The notes below the pieces were generated by a model that made no database searches, was not told the DNA's origin, and saw only the letters and a list, made by a program, of their open reading frames with translations. From Collinsella sp. (GTDB lineage: Bacteria > Actinomycetota > Coriobacteriia > Coriobacteriales > Coriobacteriaceae), in assembly GCA_019414345.1 (NCBI GenBank), contig DXMF01000044.1, positions 1 through 30,698 of the forward strand: a DNA stretch of 30,698 nucleotides. Reading direction: 5' to 3'. The translations under genes and the position numbers were made by a program. Of this stretch, positions 1 to 7,487 are shown one piece after another (position 1 is the first letter of the stretch; each line of letters begins with the position of its first letter).

Positions 1-103
1 CCGCAGGAAGCTTGGATACGCCTAGGCGCGGTCCAAGAAATCGTCCGCACCCCCATCCGCAGCAAAAGACACGTGAACCCGTGCTTCTTGCGGTGAATCG
101 ACA

Positions 104-733
104 CTACAAAGCGGCCAAAATGTCGATCAGATTATCGATAACGGCATCGGCTCGCGATTGATCGAGGTTGACGCCCTCATGCGGACGCAGTGCCAGGACG
201 CGGGCGCCGGAGCGCTTGCCGGCCTCGATGCCCAAAGGCGAGTCCTCGATAACCAGGCACTCGGAAGGCTCAACCCCCAGCGCCTCCATAGCACGCAGGT
301 AGATCTCGGGGTCGGGCTTAAACGCACTGCACTCGTGGCCGCTGATGGTGTAATCCAGCACATCGGCAATGTCAGCGATCTCCACCAGCTCGTCAATCAA
401 CTCGCGATAGGACGAGCTCGCGATGGCACACTTCACGCCGCGCTCGTGCAGCTCACACATCACCGGCTCCGTCTGCTCGTTGAGCAGCTCGGCATACGGA
501 ACGGGGTGGTCCGGGCTGTAGACTTGCTTGTACTCCACGCGCAGGCGCTCGCGCAGCTCGATATCGTCGGGAACCAGCGTCTCCCAAATGGCGGGCTCGT
601 TAGACCCCGAAAGATCGGGGATCTCGTCAAAGTGAAACCCCTTCTCTTCCATAAACGCCACGCGGCGGCGGTTGTAGAACCACTCGGTATCGACCAGCAC
701 GCCGTCCATGTCAAACAGCACCGCCTTGATCAT
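104..733 (-). CDS. HAD-superfamily phosphatase, beta-phosphoglucomutase-like
   Basis: A 209-residue haloacid dehalogenase-type hydrolase, probably acting on a sugar phosphate in the cytoplasm. All four HAD motifs are visible: DMDGVLVDTE (nucleophile D8, acid/base D10), SSS at 106-108, the lysine of KPDPEIY at K139, and IEDSPLG with E163/D164. The helical cap between motifs I and II places it in the beta-phosphoglucomutase/phosphatase subfamily. The ATG at 733 is chosen because GGAGG lies 8 nt upstream; the open frame continues upstream but has no ribosome site there. It follows the PTS/deglycase operon on the same strand but is separated from it by an intrinsic terminator (828-860) and a repeat hairpin (748-782). 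It may therefore be transcribed on its own or by read-through. The substrate cannot be told from the sequence. Confidence 0.88.
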   Translation of the reverse strand: MIKAVLFDMDGVLVDTEWFYNRRRVAFMEEKGFHFDEIPDLSGSNEPAIWETLVPDDIELRERLRVEYKQVYSPDHPVPYAELLNEQTEPVMCELHERGVKCAIASSSYRELIDELVEIADIADVLDYTISGHECSAFKPDPEIYLRAMEALGVEPSECLVIEDSPLGIEAGKRSGARVLALRPHEGVNLDQSRADAVIDNLIDILAAL

Positions 734-747
734 ACGCATCTCCTCCC

Positions 748-782
748 ACCTGCCAAAAAGGGACAGGTTTATTTTGGTAGGT
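748..782. repeat. AACCTGTCCC-family hairpin, copy 1
   Basis: An imperfect inverted repeat: ACCTGCCAAAA (748-758) against TTTTGGTAGGT (772-782), with one G-U pair. The loop contains GGGACAGGTT. Its reverse complement matches the element at 8231-8265 at about 30 of 35 positions. It lies just upstream of the HAD gene start. Confidence 0.7.
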
Positions 783-827
783 TTTATCTGGGGTTTTGTA
801 ACGCGACAAACACGCCCTCCCCAGAGC

Positions 828-860
828 AAAAAAGGGGACGGGGTGCAAACCCCATCCCCT
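828..860 (-). terminator. Intrinsic terminator of the PTS/deglycase operon
   Basis: On the minus strand an 11-bp GC-rich stem (834-844 with 849-859, one G-U pair) is followed by a run of six T. It lies 34 nt after the stop codon of the first SIS gene. Confidence 0.85.
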
Positions 861-893
861 CTCAATCAACCCGTAAGGTTTACTTACTTGTGA

Positions 894-1877
894 TTAGTAG
901 GAAAGCTTCCACATGTAGCGACGCATGGTCAGCGGGTGCTGACGGGCCTCGGCGATCTGGTTGCCGTACTCGCGCATAACGGCGAGGTGCAGCAGCGGGT
1001 TGAAGTAGGTAACGACGCTCGCGGGCACGGCGTCAGCCAGGCCGTAGTCCTTGGAGTCGATCAGAGCGACCTTGGCGCCCATGCGCTTAAGGAAGGTGAG
1101 GGCGCGGGCGTCCATCGGACGGGTGGCACCATCGGACATGAAGAAGACGTAGGGCTTACCTTCGGTGGAAACCTCGAACGGGCCGTGGAAGTACTCGCCG
1201 GTGTTGTAGGCGGCGGCGTCGATCCACTGCATCTCGGTGAACAGGAAGGCGGCGTGAGAATAAGCCATCTTCTCGGAGGCACCGGAGGCCATGAAGTAGA
1301 TCATCTTGTCGTCCTTGAAGTCCTGGGCGAACTGCTTGGCGAGGCCCTTGGCGGACTGAGCGGCGTTCTCGCAGAGCTCGAAGACGTTGGTGAGGCCGGT
1401 GATCATGTCCTCGTAGTGGTCATAGCCCTCGGTCTGCTGAAGAATCTCGACAGCAAGAGCGATGGCGTAGCCGGGCTTCTCGCACTTGGCAGCGTAGTTG
1501 GCGTGGAAGCCGTGAACGATGACGTGGTCGGCATCGACGGTCAGAGCGGAGCCAGCCTTGTTGGTGAGGGAGACGACCGGGCAGTTGTGCTTCTTGGCGG
1601 TCTTGTTGGCCTCGACGGTCTCGGGCGTGGAGCCACCCAGGGAGCAGGTGATCACGAAGGTGTGCTCGTTGACCCAGGAAGGCGTGTCGTAGTTGAACTC
1701 GTTAGCGGTGAAGATCTGAACGTTCAGCTTGTCCGTGTTGTTGGCCAGGAAGTACTTGGCAGGGTAAAGGTCGGACATGGAAGCACCGCAGCCGACGAAG
1801 GCGACGCTGTGGATCTCGTGGTTGGACAGGACGTCAGCGACGATCTGCTTAGGGAGGTTAAGGTCGATCTCGTACAT
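894..1877 (-). CDS. SIS-domain sugar-phosphate deglycase (FraB/FrlB/GfrF-like), paralog 1
   Basis: A 327-residue protein with two SIS (sugar isomerase) folds, similar to bacterial Amadori-product deglycases that split a 6-phosphorylated sugar-amine into hexose 6-phosphate and the free amine or amino acid. Visible signatures are the first SIS phosphate-binding turn GCGAS (29-33), the second-fold segment GEYFHGPFE (227-235) and the C-terminus RRYMWKLSY. Glu215 and His231 are 16 residues apart, the spacing I recall for the catalytic Glu/His pair of Salmonella FraB. The ATG at 1877 has AAGGA at good spacing; upstream in-frame starts do not. It is the last gene of the EIIAB-EIIC-EIID series and is separated from EIID by 199 nt with two hairpins. 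It is paralogous to the SIS protein at 6311-7303. Whether the substrate is fructoselysine, glucoselysine, fructose-asparagine or another conjugate cannot be decided here. Confidence 0.85.
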   Translation of the reverse strand: MYEIDLNLPKQIVADVLSNHEIHSVAFVGCGASMSDLYPAKYFLANNTDKLNVQIFTANEFNYDTPSWVNEHTFVITCSLGGSTPETVEANKTAKKHNCPVVSLTNKAGSALTVDADHVIVHGFHANYAAKCEKPGYAIALAVEILQQTEGYDHYEDMITGLTNVFELCENAAQSAKGLAKQFAQDFKDDKMIYFMASGASEKMAYSHAAFLFTEMQWIDAAAYNTGEYFHGPFEVSTEGKPYVFFMSDGATRPMDARALTFLKRMGAKVALIDSKDYGLADAVPASVVTYFNPLLHLAVMREYGNQIAEARQHPLTMRRYMWKLSY

Positions 1878-1967
1878 CTGACACATTCCTTTCGATTTGT
1901 TGCGGCGCCACATTGCCGGGCGCTCGCAGGGTTACCGTGGTTTGGACCGAGTCGCCGGCCCGTTGAG

Positions 1968-2000
1968 GATGTGTCAAAGGAACTGTCCCTTTGACACATC
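1968..2000. repeat. AACCTGTCCC-family hairpin, copy 2
   Basis: A perfect 13-bp inverted repeat, GATGTGTCAAAGG (1968-1980) and CCTTTGACACATC (1988-2000), with a 7-nt spacer. The spacer and inner arm read AACTGTCCC. It lies in the gap between EIID and the first SIS gene. Confidence 0.75.
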
Positions 2001-2011
2001 TAGGGATGGAA

Positions 2012-2042
2012 GCCTGCCTGGGGTATGGGATGCCAGGCAGGC
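2012..2042 (-). other. Intercistronic hairpin between EIID and the SIS gene
   Basis: A perfect 10-bp stem, GCCTGCCTGG (2012-2021) with CCAGGCAGGC (2033-2042) and an 11-nt loop, 34 nt after the EIID stop. There is no T run on either strand, so it is not a standard intrinsic terminator. It could stabilise the upstream PTS message or attenuate the downstream deglycase. Confidence 0.6.
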
Positions 2043-2076
2043 CCCCGGGGGAAAGCGGTTAGACGCTTGGTCGCGA

Positions 2077-2910
2077 CTAGGCCAGGATGCCGGCCGCGGA
2101 GAGGGCGATGCCGCCCACGATGGCGATCACGAGAAGCCAACCGGTGTTGACGTTCTTCTTGATGAGCCAGTACATAAGGCCGGTGAGGCCGAGGGAGATC
2201 ATCTGGGGCATCATGCCGTCCAGGATGTCCTGGATCACGACGGTGCCGTCAGCGAACTGCAGCGGGGTGGTGGCGCCGATCAGCGTGGCGATCATGCCGC
2301 CCACGGACATAAGACCCACGATACCGCAGACATACATGAGCTTCTCCATGAGATCGCCGCCCTGGAGCTTGCTCAGGTACTCGTGGCCACCCTGGTAGCC
2401 GATCTTGGCTGCGAACCAGGTGATCAGCACGGAGGGCACGATGGAGATGAGCATGGCCAGGATCGGGCCCATGATGGAGCCCTGCTGAGCCAGCTGAACA
2501 CCCAGGCCAAAGGCGATAACGCGGATGGTGCCCTGGAAGAAGGAGTCACCGATGCCGGAAAGCGGACCCATGAGGGAGGTCTTGACCGCGTTGATCGAAT
2601 CGGGATCGAAGTTCTCGGGATCCTTGGCGTACTCCTCCTCCATGGAGGCGGCGAGGCCCAGGATGAAAGCGCTCGTCTGCGGGGTGCAGTTGTAGAACGC
2701 CATGTGACGGTGGTAAGCCTCTTTCTTAGCGGCGAGCTGCTTGGGGTCGGACTCGTCCGGATAGAGGCGATCGAGCGTGGGAACCATGCCGTAGAGGAAG
2801 CCCATGTTCATCTGACGCTCGTAGTTCCAAGAGGCCTGGATGGCCCAGGAGCGCCAGAAGAACTGGCTGACCTTCTTGTTCAGGGACACGTCCTTGGTTG
2901 CGGTTGCCAT
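2077..2910 (-). CDS. PTS mannose/fructose/sorbose family EIID component
   Basis: The 277-residue integral membrane EIID subunit of a mannose-family phosphotransferase system. With EIIC it forms the sugar channel. The early SQFFWRSWAIQASWNYERQ-type segment, the glycine-rich GDSFFQGT region and several hydrophobic segments in the C-terminal third are typical of EIID, and the length is normal. The ATG at 2910 has AGGAGG 8 nt upstream. It starts 13 nt after EIIC stops, so the two are translated from one message. EIID exists only in the mannose family of PTS, so with EIIC and EIIAB the set is complete. The sugar is inferred from the neighbouring deglycases rather than from this subunit. Confidence 0.93.
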   Translation of the reverse strand: MATATKDVSLNKKVSQFFWRSWAIQASWNYERQMNMGFLYGMVPTLDRLYPDESDPKQLAAKKEAYHRHMAFYNCTPQTSAFILGLAASMEEEYAKDPENFDPDSINAVKTSLMGPLSGIGDSFFQGTIRVIAFGLGVQLAQQGSIMGPILAMLISIVPSVLITWFAAKIGYQGGHEYLSKLQGGDLMEKLMYVCGIVGLMSVGGMIATLIGATTPLQFADGTVVIQDILDGMMPQMISLGLTGLMYWLIKKNVNTGWLLVIAIVGGIALSAAGILA

Positions 2911-2923
2911 AGTGTGTTCCTCC

Positions 2924-3718
2924 TTAGTCTTCGTCGTCTTCGAGCGGATCGTAGTCGGAATCGACACCGGCGGCTGCATGGGAACCGTTGAACTTGAAGC
3001 CCATGAAGACGACAGCCAGGCACACACCGATCAGAGCGACCGCGATGACGGACAGGTTGAGGTAAGCGGCGAGCAGGAAACCGATGAACAGGAACGGAGT
3101 CATACCCTTCTTGATCATCATGGTGAGCAGCAGGGCCAAGCCGTAGGCGGTCATGATCTTGGTCGAAACGTTAAGACCAGTGGACAGCCACTCGGGAACC
3201 ATGTTGACGATGGCCTGAACCAGGTCGGTGCCAACAAAGACGGCGAGGAAGATCGGCAGGAAGTACATGACGGCGTACAGACCGGAGCCGGCGCAGATGT
3301 GCATGCGGTAGGCGGTCTTGAACTTTCCGTTATCGATCGCGCTATCTGCCACATGGGTGAGGGCGGCGATGATGGAACGGAACACGATGCCGAGGAGCTG
3401 ACCCAGGACGGCGACCGGGATGGCGATCGTCATGGCGGTCTCGGCAGAAGCATCGGTCAGGCACGCAAAGGCAGCGGCCACGATGCCGCCCAGGACCATA
3501 TCGGGCGGAACGGCGGCGCCGACCTGCACCAGGCCCATGGACACGAGCTCGACGGCGGCACCGACGGCAAGGCCGGTGGGCACATCACCCAGCAGCAGAC
3601 CGACGAGCGTAGCGCCAACGAGGGGCTGCTCGAAGTTAAGACGACCGAGCAGGCGGCTGTCCCACATGCAGAACACGCCGACGAGGCCGACGAGCACCGC
3701 ACTGATGAACGTATTCAT
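2924..3718 (-). CDS. PTS mannose/fructose/sorbose family EIIC component
   Basis: The 264-residue EIIC membrane subunit of the mannose-family PTS, which carries the sugar path across the membrane with EIID. It is strongly hydrophobic throughout. The family features PLVGATLVGLLLGD near residues 32-45 and the AAVELVSMGLVQVGAAVPPD stretch are present. The C-terminus is short, acidic and hydrophilic (DYDPLEDDED). The ATG at 3718 is preceded by AAAGGAG. It sits between EIIAB (36 nt upstream) and EIID (13 nt downstream) in one operon. Confidence 0.93.
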   Translation of the reverse strand: MNTFISAVLVGLVGVFCMWDSRLLGRLNFEQPLVGATLVGLLLGDVPTGLAVGAAVELVSMGLVQVGAAVPPDMVLGGIVAAAFACLTDASAETAMTIAIPVAVLGQLLGIVFRSIIAALTHVADSAIDNGKFKTAYRMHICAGSGLYAVMYFLPIFLAVFVGTDLVQAIVNMVPEWLSTGLNVSTKIMTAYGLALLLTMMIKKGMTPFLFIGFLLAAYLNLSVIAVALIGVCLAVVFMGFKFNGSHAAAGVDSDYDPLEDDED

Positions 3719-3754
3719 ACCCTTCTCCTTTCAGTCAGGCAAAAGCCTGGTTGA

Positions 3755-4678
3755 TTACAGCTTGGCGTCGATGTCGACGCTCTGATACGTAGGGGTCTGC
3801 TGGACATAGAGCTTGATACCCATGTCGAGCAGCTGGTTGACGTCGGCCTTCTGGGTGGCGTCGAGGAAGACGGAGCTGTCCTTGCCGCCGATCTGATCGG
3901 CACCGTCGTGGTTGGCGGTGGCGCCCAGGTTGATGGCGTCGAGCTTGTAGCCCTGGCAGAACTGCAGCATCTCGGCAGTGTTGCCAAAGACGAACATGAC
4001 GCGCTCGCCGAGGGTGTTGAGCTTGTCCATCTTGGCGAGGGCACGCTCGACGGTGAAGACGTTCAGGCGCACGCCCTGGGGCTTGGCCAGCTTAAGAGCG
4101 CCCTTCTTGATGTCATCGTTGGCGGCAGCGTTGTCGACGACGATGATGCGCTCGGCCTGAACCTTGGTGGTCCAGGTAAAGACGACCTGGCCGTGCAGCA
4201 GACGGTAGTCAAGACGTGCGAGGACGATCTTGGCGGGGCCGGAGCTGTGACGGGGTGCCTTGGCCTTCTTGGCGGGAGCCGCGGCGACCTCGACCGGTGC
4301 GTTGGGGTTGGTCAGACCGGTGCGGGCCTCGTTGATGAGGGCCGCGAGCTCGGCACCCTTGATGGGGGCGGGGCTCATAGCGAGCGTCAGTGCCAGCGGG
4401 ATGTTGAAACCGCTGACAACCGTGAACTTCGTGCCGTTCTTGGAAAGCTCGACCATGCTGTTGTTGACCGAGCTGCCGAGCATATCGGTCAGCACATAGA
4501 CGGTGTCGTCCGCGTTGAACGTGGCGATCATGGCGTCCACCTTATTGGTGATGGGCTCCTTGTCGTCACGAGCAAGCGACACGACGTGGACGTTCGACAC
4601 GTCGCCGAGAACCATCTCGAGCGTGTCTTTGGCGCCTGCGGCCAGGCCGCCATGAGATGCGAGAATGATCTGATTCAT
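3755..4678 (-). CDS. PTS mannose family EIIAB fusion protein
   Basis: A 307-residue cytoplasmic phosphotransfer protein that joins EIIA and EIIB of a mannose-family PTS. The EIIA domain occupies about residues 1-122, with phosphorylatable His9 in ASHGGLAAG. An Ala/Pro/Lys-rich linker spans about 123-147. The EIIB domain covers about 148-307, with the second phosphorylation site His162 in RLDYRLLHGQV. HPr would phosphorylate His9, which passes the phosphate to His162 and then to the incoming sugar at EIIC/EIID. The start at 4678 has AAGGAGGAGG immediately upstream. It is the first gene of the operon EIIAB-EIIC-EIID-SIS, and a TATAAT box lies 27 nt upstream. Because the PTS phosphorylates its substrate, a separate kinase is not needed, which agrees with none being present. 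Confidence 0.95.
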   Translation of the reverse strand: MNQIILASHGGLAAGAKDTLEMVLGDVSNVHVVSLARDDKEPITNKVDAMIATFNADDTVYVLTDMLGSSVNNSMVELSKNGTKFTVVSGFNIPLALTLAMSPAPIKGAELAALINEARTGLTNPNAPVEVAAAPAKKAKAPRHSSGPAKIVLARLDYRLLHGQVVFTWTTKVQAERIIVVDNAAANDDIKKGALKLAKPQGVRLNVFTVERALAKMDKLNTLGERVMFVFGNTAEMLQFCQGYKLDAINLGATANHDGADQIGGKDSSVFLDATQKADVNQLLDMGIKLYVQQTPTYQSVDIDAKL

Positions 4679-4704
4679 CTTGCCTCCTCCTTTTCGTTAT
4701 GGTC

Positions 4705-4710
4705 ATTATA
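4705..4710 (-). promoter_or_regulatory. Promoter -10 of the PTS operon
   Basis: A perfect TATAAT on the minus strand, 27 nt upstream of the EIIAB start. No good -35 box lies 16-18 bp upstream, which suggests that an activator is needed. Candidate activator sites are the direct repeats at 4749-4783. Confidence 0.6.
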
Positions 4711-4748
4711 ACGTCTTATACGTTGCTTATATTGCTAATTAGTATAAA

Positions 4749-4783
4749 GACCGTTCGCGGGTGAAAATCGACCGTTGACGGGT
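4749..4783. promoter_or_regulatory. Tandem direct repeats, possible activator sites
   Basis: GACCGTTCGCGGGT (4749-4762) and GACCGTTGACGGGT (4770-4783) match at 12 of 14 positions and are spaced 21 bp apart, two helical turns. They lie about 40-75 bp upstream of the TATAAT of the PTS operon. They do not resemble the candidate GntR sites at 7344 and 7483. Confidence 0.5.
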
Positions 4784-4861
4784 TTAACGTACTTGAAACG
4801 TTGGGGCTGGGTAGGCCGGCGCTGGCTGGATAACCCGAGGTCAGACCCTGCGCGCAATCCT

Positions 4862-5944
4862 CTATCGCACAAAGTACCAGGGGCTTTCCTGCACGGTGGG
4901 CTCCAGCGCGATGCCGGTGCGCTCCTTAAACAGATCCATGTCCTGCGATTTCTCCGTCCACCACGCGTTGGGCTTAAAGGTCATGCTCTCAACGACATGA
5001 CCGACAAACACACTGTTGCGCAGCTTGGAGAAGTCGGTGTTCATGATCAGGATGGACGCGAGCACCAGCACGATGCCCAGGACCTTGATCGCGCCGGCGG
5101 GCTCGGCGTAGATGCCAATGCCCACCAGTACGGTGACGACTGTCTCGAAAGACATTACGACGGGAACTTTCGATGTCTCGAGCCCCATGGACAGACCCTG
5201 CATATATAAGACATAGGCCACGGCTGTGGGGATGAGTCCAAAACCAAGGAACAGCAGCAGCAGCTGAGGCGACATTGCCGCGGCGACATCTGGCCACGGA
5301 GCCGCGATAGCCGCCATAACCGCACCGCCAAAAACAAGGCCCCAAAACGTGACAGCCAGCGGGTGGACCGTCTTGGTTGCTATCCGGCTAAACACCGCGA
5401 GCGACGCGCCACAAAAGCCCGCGATCACGCCCGACGTGACGCCCCAAACCGAAAAATGGAAACCGGAAAGGTCGCCATTGGTCACTGCGAGTACACAGCC
5501 ACCGATATTAAAAGCGATGGCAACGAGCTTGTTGGGAGTCACATCCTCGCGATAAAGCACGCGGCCGAGCATGACGCCAAACACCGGCGAGGTGTAGAGC
5601 AGCACCGAGGCCGTGGACATGCCCACCTCGCCCATGCACTCGTAATAAAGCGTGTTAGCGGTGGCGAGGCCGATAATGCCAAGAAGCGCACAGGGAACAA
5701 GCTCTTTAGGACTTGCCTTGAACAGTGCCAGGGGACCCGATGCTTTTCCCTCACGATCGCCTCCCTGGCAACCCATGAACGCCAAGACCGGAGCCATTAA
5801 GACGGCACCCGACAACAGGCGAAAGGCCGCCATGCTCTGAGACGAAACACCCAGGGCCGAGATGCCTTTTACAAAGATTCCGATGCTGCCCCACATAAGC
5901 GCGGCGATCAGCACCAGCACATAGCCCAGATTGCTTTTCTTCAA
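4862..5944 (-). CDS. DMT-superfamily (EamA-type) transporter
   Basis: A 360-residue inner-membrane protein with two EamA repeats and about ten hydrophobic segments. It belongs to the drug/metabolite transporter family, whose members often export amino acids or related metabolites. I place the start at the TTG at 5944 because GAGGAGG lies 5 nt upstream; the in-frame GTG at 5980 has no ribosome site. After the last membrane segment there is an unusual hydrophilic tail of about 54 residues (about 307-360) containing AWWTEK and ending PWYFVR. It lies between the PTS operon and the second SIS gene, on the same strand. In an Amadori-sugar locus, exporting the released amine or amino acid is an attractive role, but this is inference from position. 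Confidence 0.85.
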   Translation of the reverse strand: MKKSNLGYVLVLIAALMWGSIGIFVKGISALGVSSQSMAAFRLLSGAVLMAPVLAFMGCQGGDREGKASGPLALFKASPKELVPCALLGIIGLATANTLYYECMGEVGMSTASVLLYTSPVFGVMLGRVLYREDVTPNKLVAIAFNIGGCVLAVTNGDLSGFHFSVWGVTSGVIAGFCGASLAVFSRIATKTVHPLAVTFWGLVFGGAVMAAIAAPWPDVAAAMSPQLLLLFLGFGLIPTAVAYVLYMQGLSMGLETSKVPVVMSFETVVTVLVGIGIYAEPAGAIKVLGIVLVLASILIMNTDFSKLRNSVFVGHVVESMTFKPNAWWTEKSQDMDLFKERTGIALEPTVQESPWYFVR

Positions 5945-5985
5945 CGCAGCCTCCTCGGTATTGTTTCCAATATGTTTCACACTAC

Positions 5986-6012
5986 GTTATAGTCGTTATA
6001 TACATTTTTCAA
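5986..6012 (-). promoter_or_regulatory. Candidate promoter of the EamA transporter gene
   Basis: On the minus strand TTGAAA (6007-6012) is followed by TATAAC (5986-5991) with a short 15-bp spacer, about 42 nt before the TTG start. The spacer is below the usual 17 bp. Confidence 0.35.
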
Positions 6013-6060
6013 GGCACAAATCGGCAGACGGGAAAATCTGCTTTTCCGCTACAACCCATT

Positions 6061-6125
6061 AGTGCAAAGAGGCCAGGTTCATATGCACCAACTTGGTGCA
6101 AAGTAACCTGTCCCCAATGCACCAA
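6061..6125. repeat. AACCTGTCCC-family hairpin, copy 3 (compound)
   Basis: TTGGTGCA (6093-6100) can pair with TGCACCAA at 6118-6125, enclosing AACCTGTCCCC, or with TGCACCAA at 6084-6091 as a tight hairpin. A degenerate second unit with GTGCAAAG and CCAGGTT lies at 6062-6080. The 366-nt gap 5945-6310 otherwise holds only the EamA promoter and the terminator and hairpin of the second SIS gene. Confidence 0.7.
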
Positions 6126-6206
6126 CCCCTTAACAAACACGACGACGCCGACGTTTTGGCAACGTCAGCGAGCGCCCGTCATTTGAGCCAAGGTGCCGTG
6201 AAATGA

Positions 6207-6235
6207 AAAGGCGCTGACCTTCTGGTCGCGCCTTT
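6207..6235 (-). terminator. Intrinsic terminator after the second SIS gene
   Basis: The stem AAAGGCGC plus GACC (6207-6219) pairs with GGTC plus GCGCCTTT (6224-6235), with one bulged base. On the minus strand it is followed by a T-rich stretch. It lies about 75 nt after the stop codon. Confidence 0.7.
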
Positions 6236-6283
6236 GAAATTGAATGGCAGATTGGCCAAATGCCGGGCGCGCAGCGTCGAGCC

Positions 6284-6311
6284 GTTACGCCGTTCGGTAG
6301 AACGGCGTAAC
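6284..6311 (-). other. Perfect hairpin overlapping the stop codon of the second SIS gene
   Basis: A perfect 12-bp stem, GTTACGCCGTTC (6284-6295) with GAACGGCGTAAC (6300-6311) and a 4-nt loop. Its last base is part of the TAG stop. There is no T run, so it more likely protects the mRNA 3' end or pauses polymerase ahead of the terminator at 6207-6235. Confidence 0.6.
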
Positions 6312-7303
6312 TAGTAGTCCAGCTTCCACATGTAGCGGCGCGTCATGTAGTCCTTGTGGGTGACGGCAGAGAGCGCGCGCATGTACACGTTGTTGAGGAT
6401 CGGGGCAAAGATCAGGTGGTTGAAGTACTCGCTCACGCTGTCCTTGATGTCGTTAAGGCCGAGCTCCTTGGCGTCGAGCTGATAGACGCGCTCGCCACCG
6501 TACTGGTTGACGAAGCGGATGCCGCGCTCGTCGTTGCAGCGGCTGCGGCCGACACTGATGAGCTGGAACAGCGAGGTGCGCTTGTCCAGGATCTCGAAGG
6601 GGCCATGGAAGAAATCGCAGGTGTTGATGGTGCAAGAGTCGATCTGCAGCATCTCCTGCACGTTGCAGATGCTAAAGACGTAGGCGGCACCAAAGAGCGG
6701 GCCCTGGGCCATGACGTTGATGCAGGGCTTGTCGGCGTTCTGCTCGGCCCACTTGGCAGCGAGCGGACGGGTGTACTCGACAGCCTTGCGATAGATGGGG
6801 TCGACCAAGTCAAACGCGGCCATAGCGGTCTCGTACTCGGCATAGCCCTCGGTCTGCTGCGTAAGCTCCATGGCGATCATGGTCACGACGGCGGAGTTGG
6901 TGCGGCCCATGCAGGACTCATCGACGGCCAGGCTATCGTACTGGATCTTGTAGTCGCAGACCTCGGTAAGGCCGGACTCGTCGACATAGATGGCGATGGT
7001 GCTGGCGCCGTGGTCCTTGGCGACCTGGGCGGCGACGATGGTCTCCTTGGTGCCGCGCATGGACACGACGACGGCCAGGGTGTTCTCGTTGACGTAGGCC
7101 GGGGTGGCGTGCACGAACTCGTTGCTGGTGTAGCTGGAGCTCACGACCTGCGTGGCCTCGTGCTCCATAAAGTACTGGGCAGGATAGTTGCCGCCGTTGG
7201 ATCCGCCAGCGCCAATCCACACGACGCGCTTGATGCCGCCCTTGTCTGCCTTGTCAGCCAAAACCTGGGAGACGACATCCTTAACCTGTTCCTGAGTAGT
7301 CAT
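6311..7303 (-). CDS. SIS-domain sugar-phosphate deglycase, paralog 2
   Basis: A 330-residue paralog of the protein at 894-1877, with the same two-SIS-fold layout and the same C-terminus type (RRYMWKLDY). Glu217 and His233 keep the 16-residue spacing of the presumed catalytic pair. Around them it differs: TCDFFHGPFE replaces TGEYFHGPFE, and the phosphate turn reads GAGGS. The two enzymes therefore probably act on different conjugates, as the paired deglycases GfrE and GfrF of Salmonella do. The start at 7303 has GAAAGG 10 nt upstream. It is transcribed away from the GntR gene through a shared 205-nt region with repeated operator-like sites, so that regulator probably controls it. It has its own terminator. 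Confidence 0.83.
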   Translation of the reverse strand: MTTQEQVKDVVSQVLADKADKGGIKRVVWIGAGGSNGGNYPAQYFMEHEATQVVSSSYTSNEFVHATPAYVNENTLAVVVSMRGTKETIVAAQVAKDHGASTIAIYVDESGLTEVCDYKIQYDSLAVDESCMGRTNSAVVTMIAMELTQQTEGYAEYETAMAAFDLVDPIYRKAVEYTRPLAAKWAEQNADKPCINVMAQGPLFGAAYVFSICNVQEMLQIDSCTINTCDFFHGPFEILDKRTSLFQLISVGRSRCNDERGIRFVNQYGGERVYQLDAKELGLNDIKDSVSEYFNHLIFAPILNNVYMRALSAVTHKDYMTRRYMWKLDY

Positions 7304-7343
7304 CGTGCATCAGCCTTTCTTCTCGTTTTATGCTCTCGATGGC

Positions 7344-7363
7344 ATACAAGTTACATACATGTT
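7344..7363. promoter_or_regulatory. Candidate GntR operator, site 1
   Basis: ATACAAGTTACATACATGTT matches the sequence at 7483-7502 at 18 of 20 positions. On the minus strand it reads as TGTAT repeated with an 11-bp period. It lies 41-60 bp upstream of the second SIS gene start. Confidence 0.55.
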
Positions 7364-7457
7364 TTGGTTATGTCGACTAGTTGTATGCTATATTTGTCTT
7401 AGAAATTTTGTTGGTAAGGTTTTCGGCAATCCATTACCAGCGGTTTTGTTGTCATGT

Positions 7458-7487
7458 TGGATACATGCTTTGTTCGGTAAGTATACA
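7458..7487 (+). promoter_or_regulatory. Candidate promoter of the GntR regulator gene
   Basis: TTGGAT (7458-7463) and TATACA (7482-7487) are separated by 18 bp. The -10 box overlaps operator candidate 2, which fits autorepression. Confidence 0.45.

Noticed and set aside
936..3754. Plus-strand frames of 300-360 residues opposite the SIS and PTS genes
   Set aside because: Shadow frames of well-conserved genes, rich in Asp/His/Gly/Val, without starts or domains.
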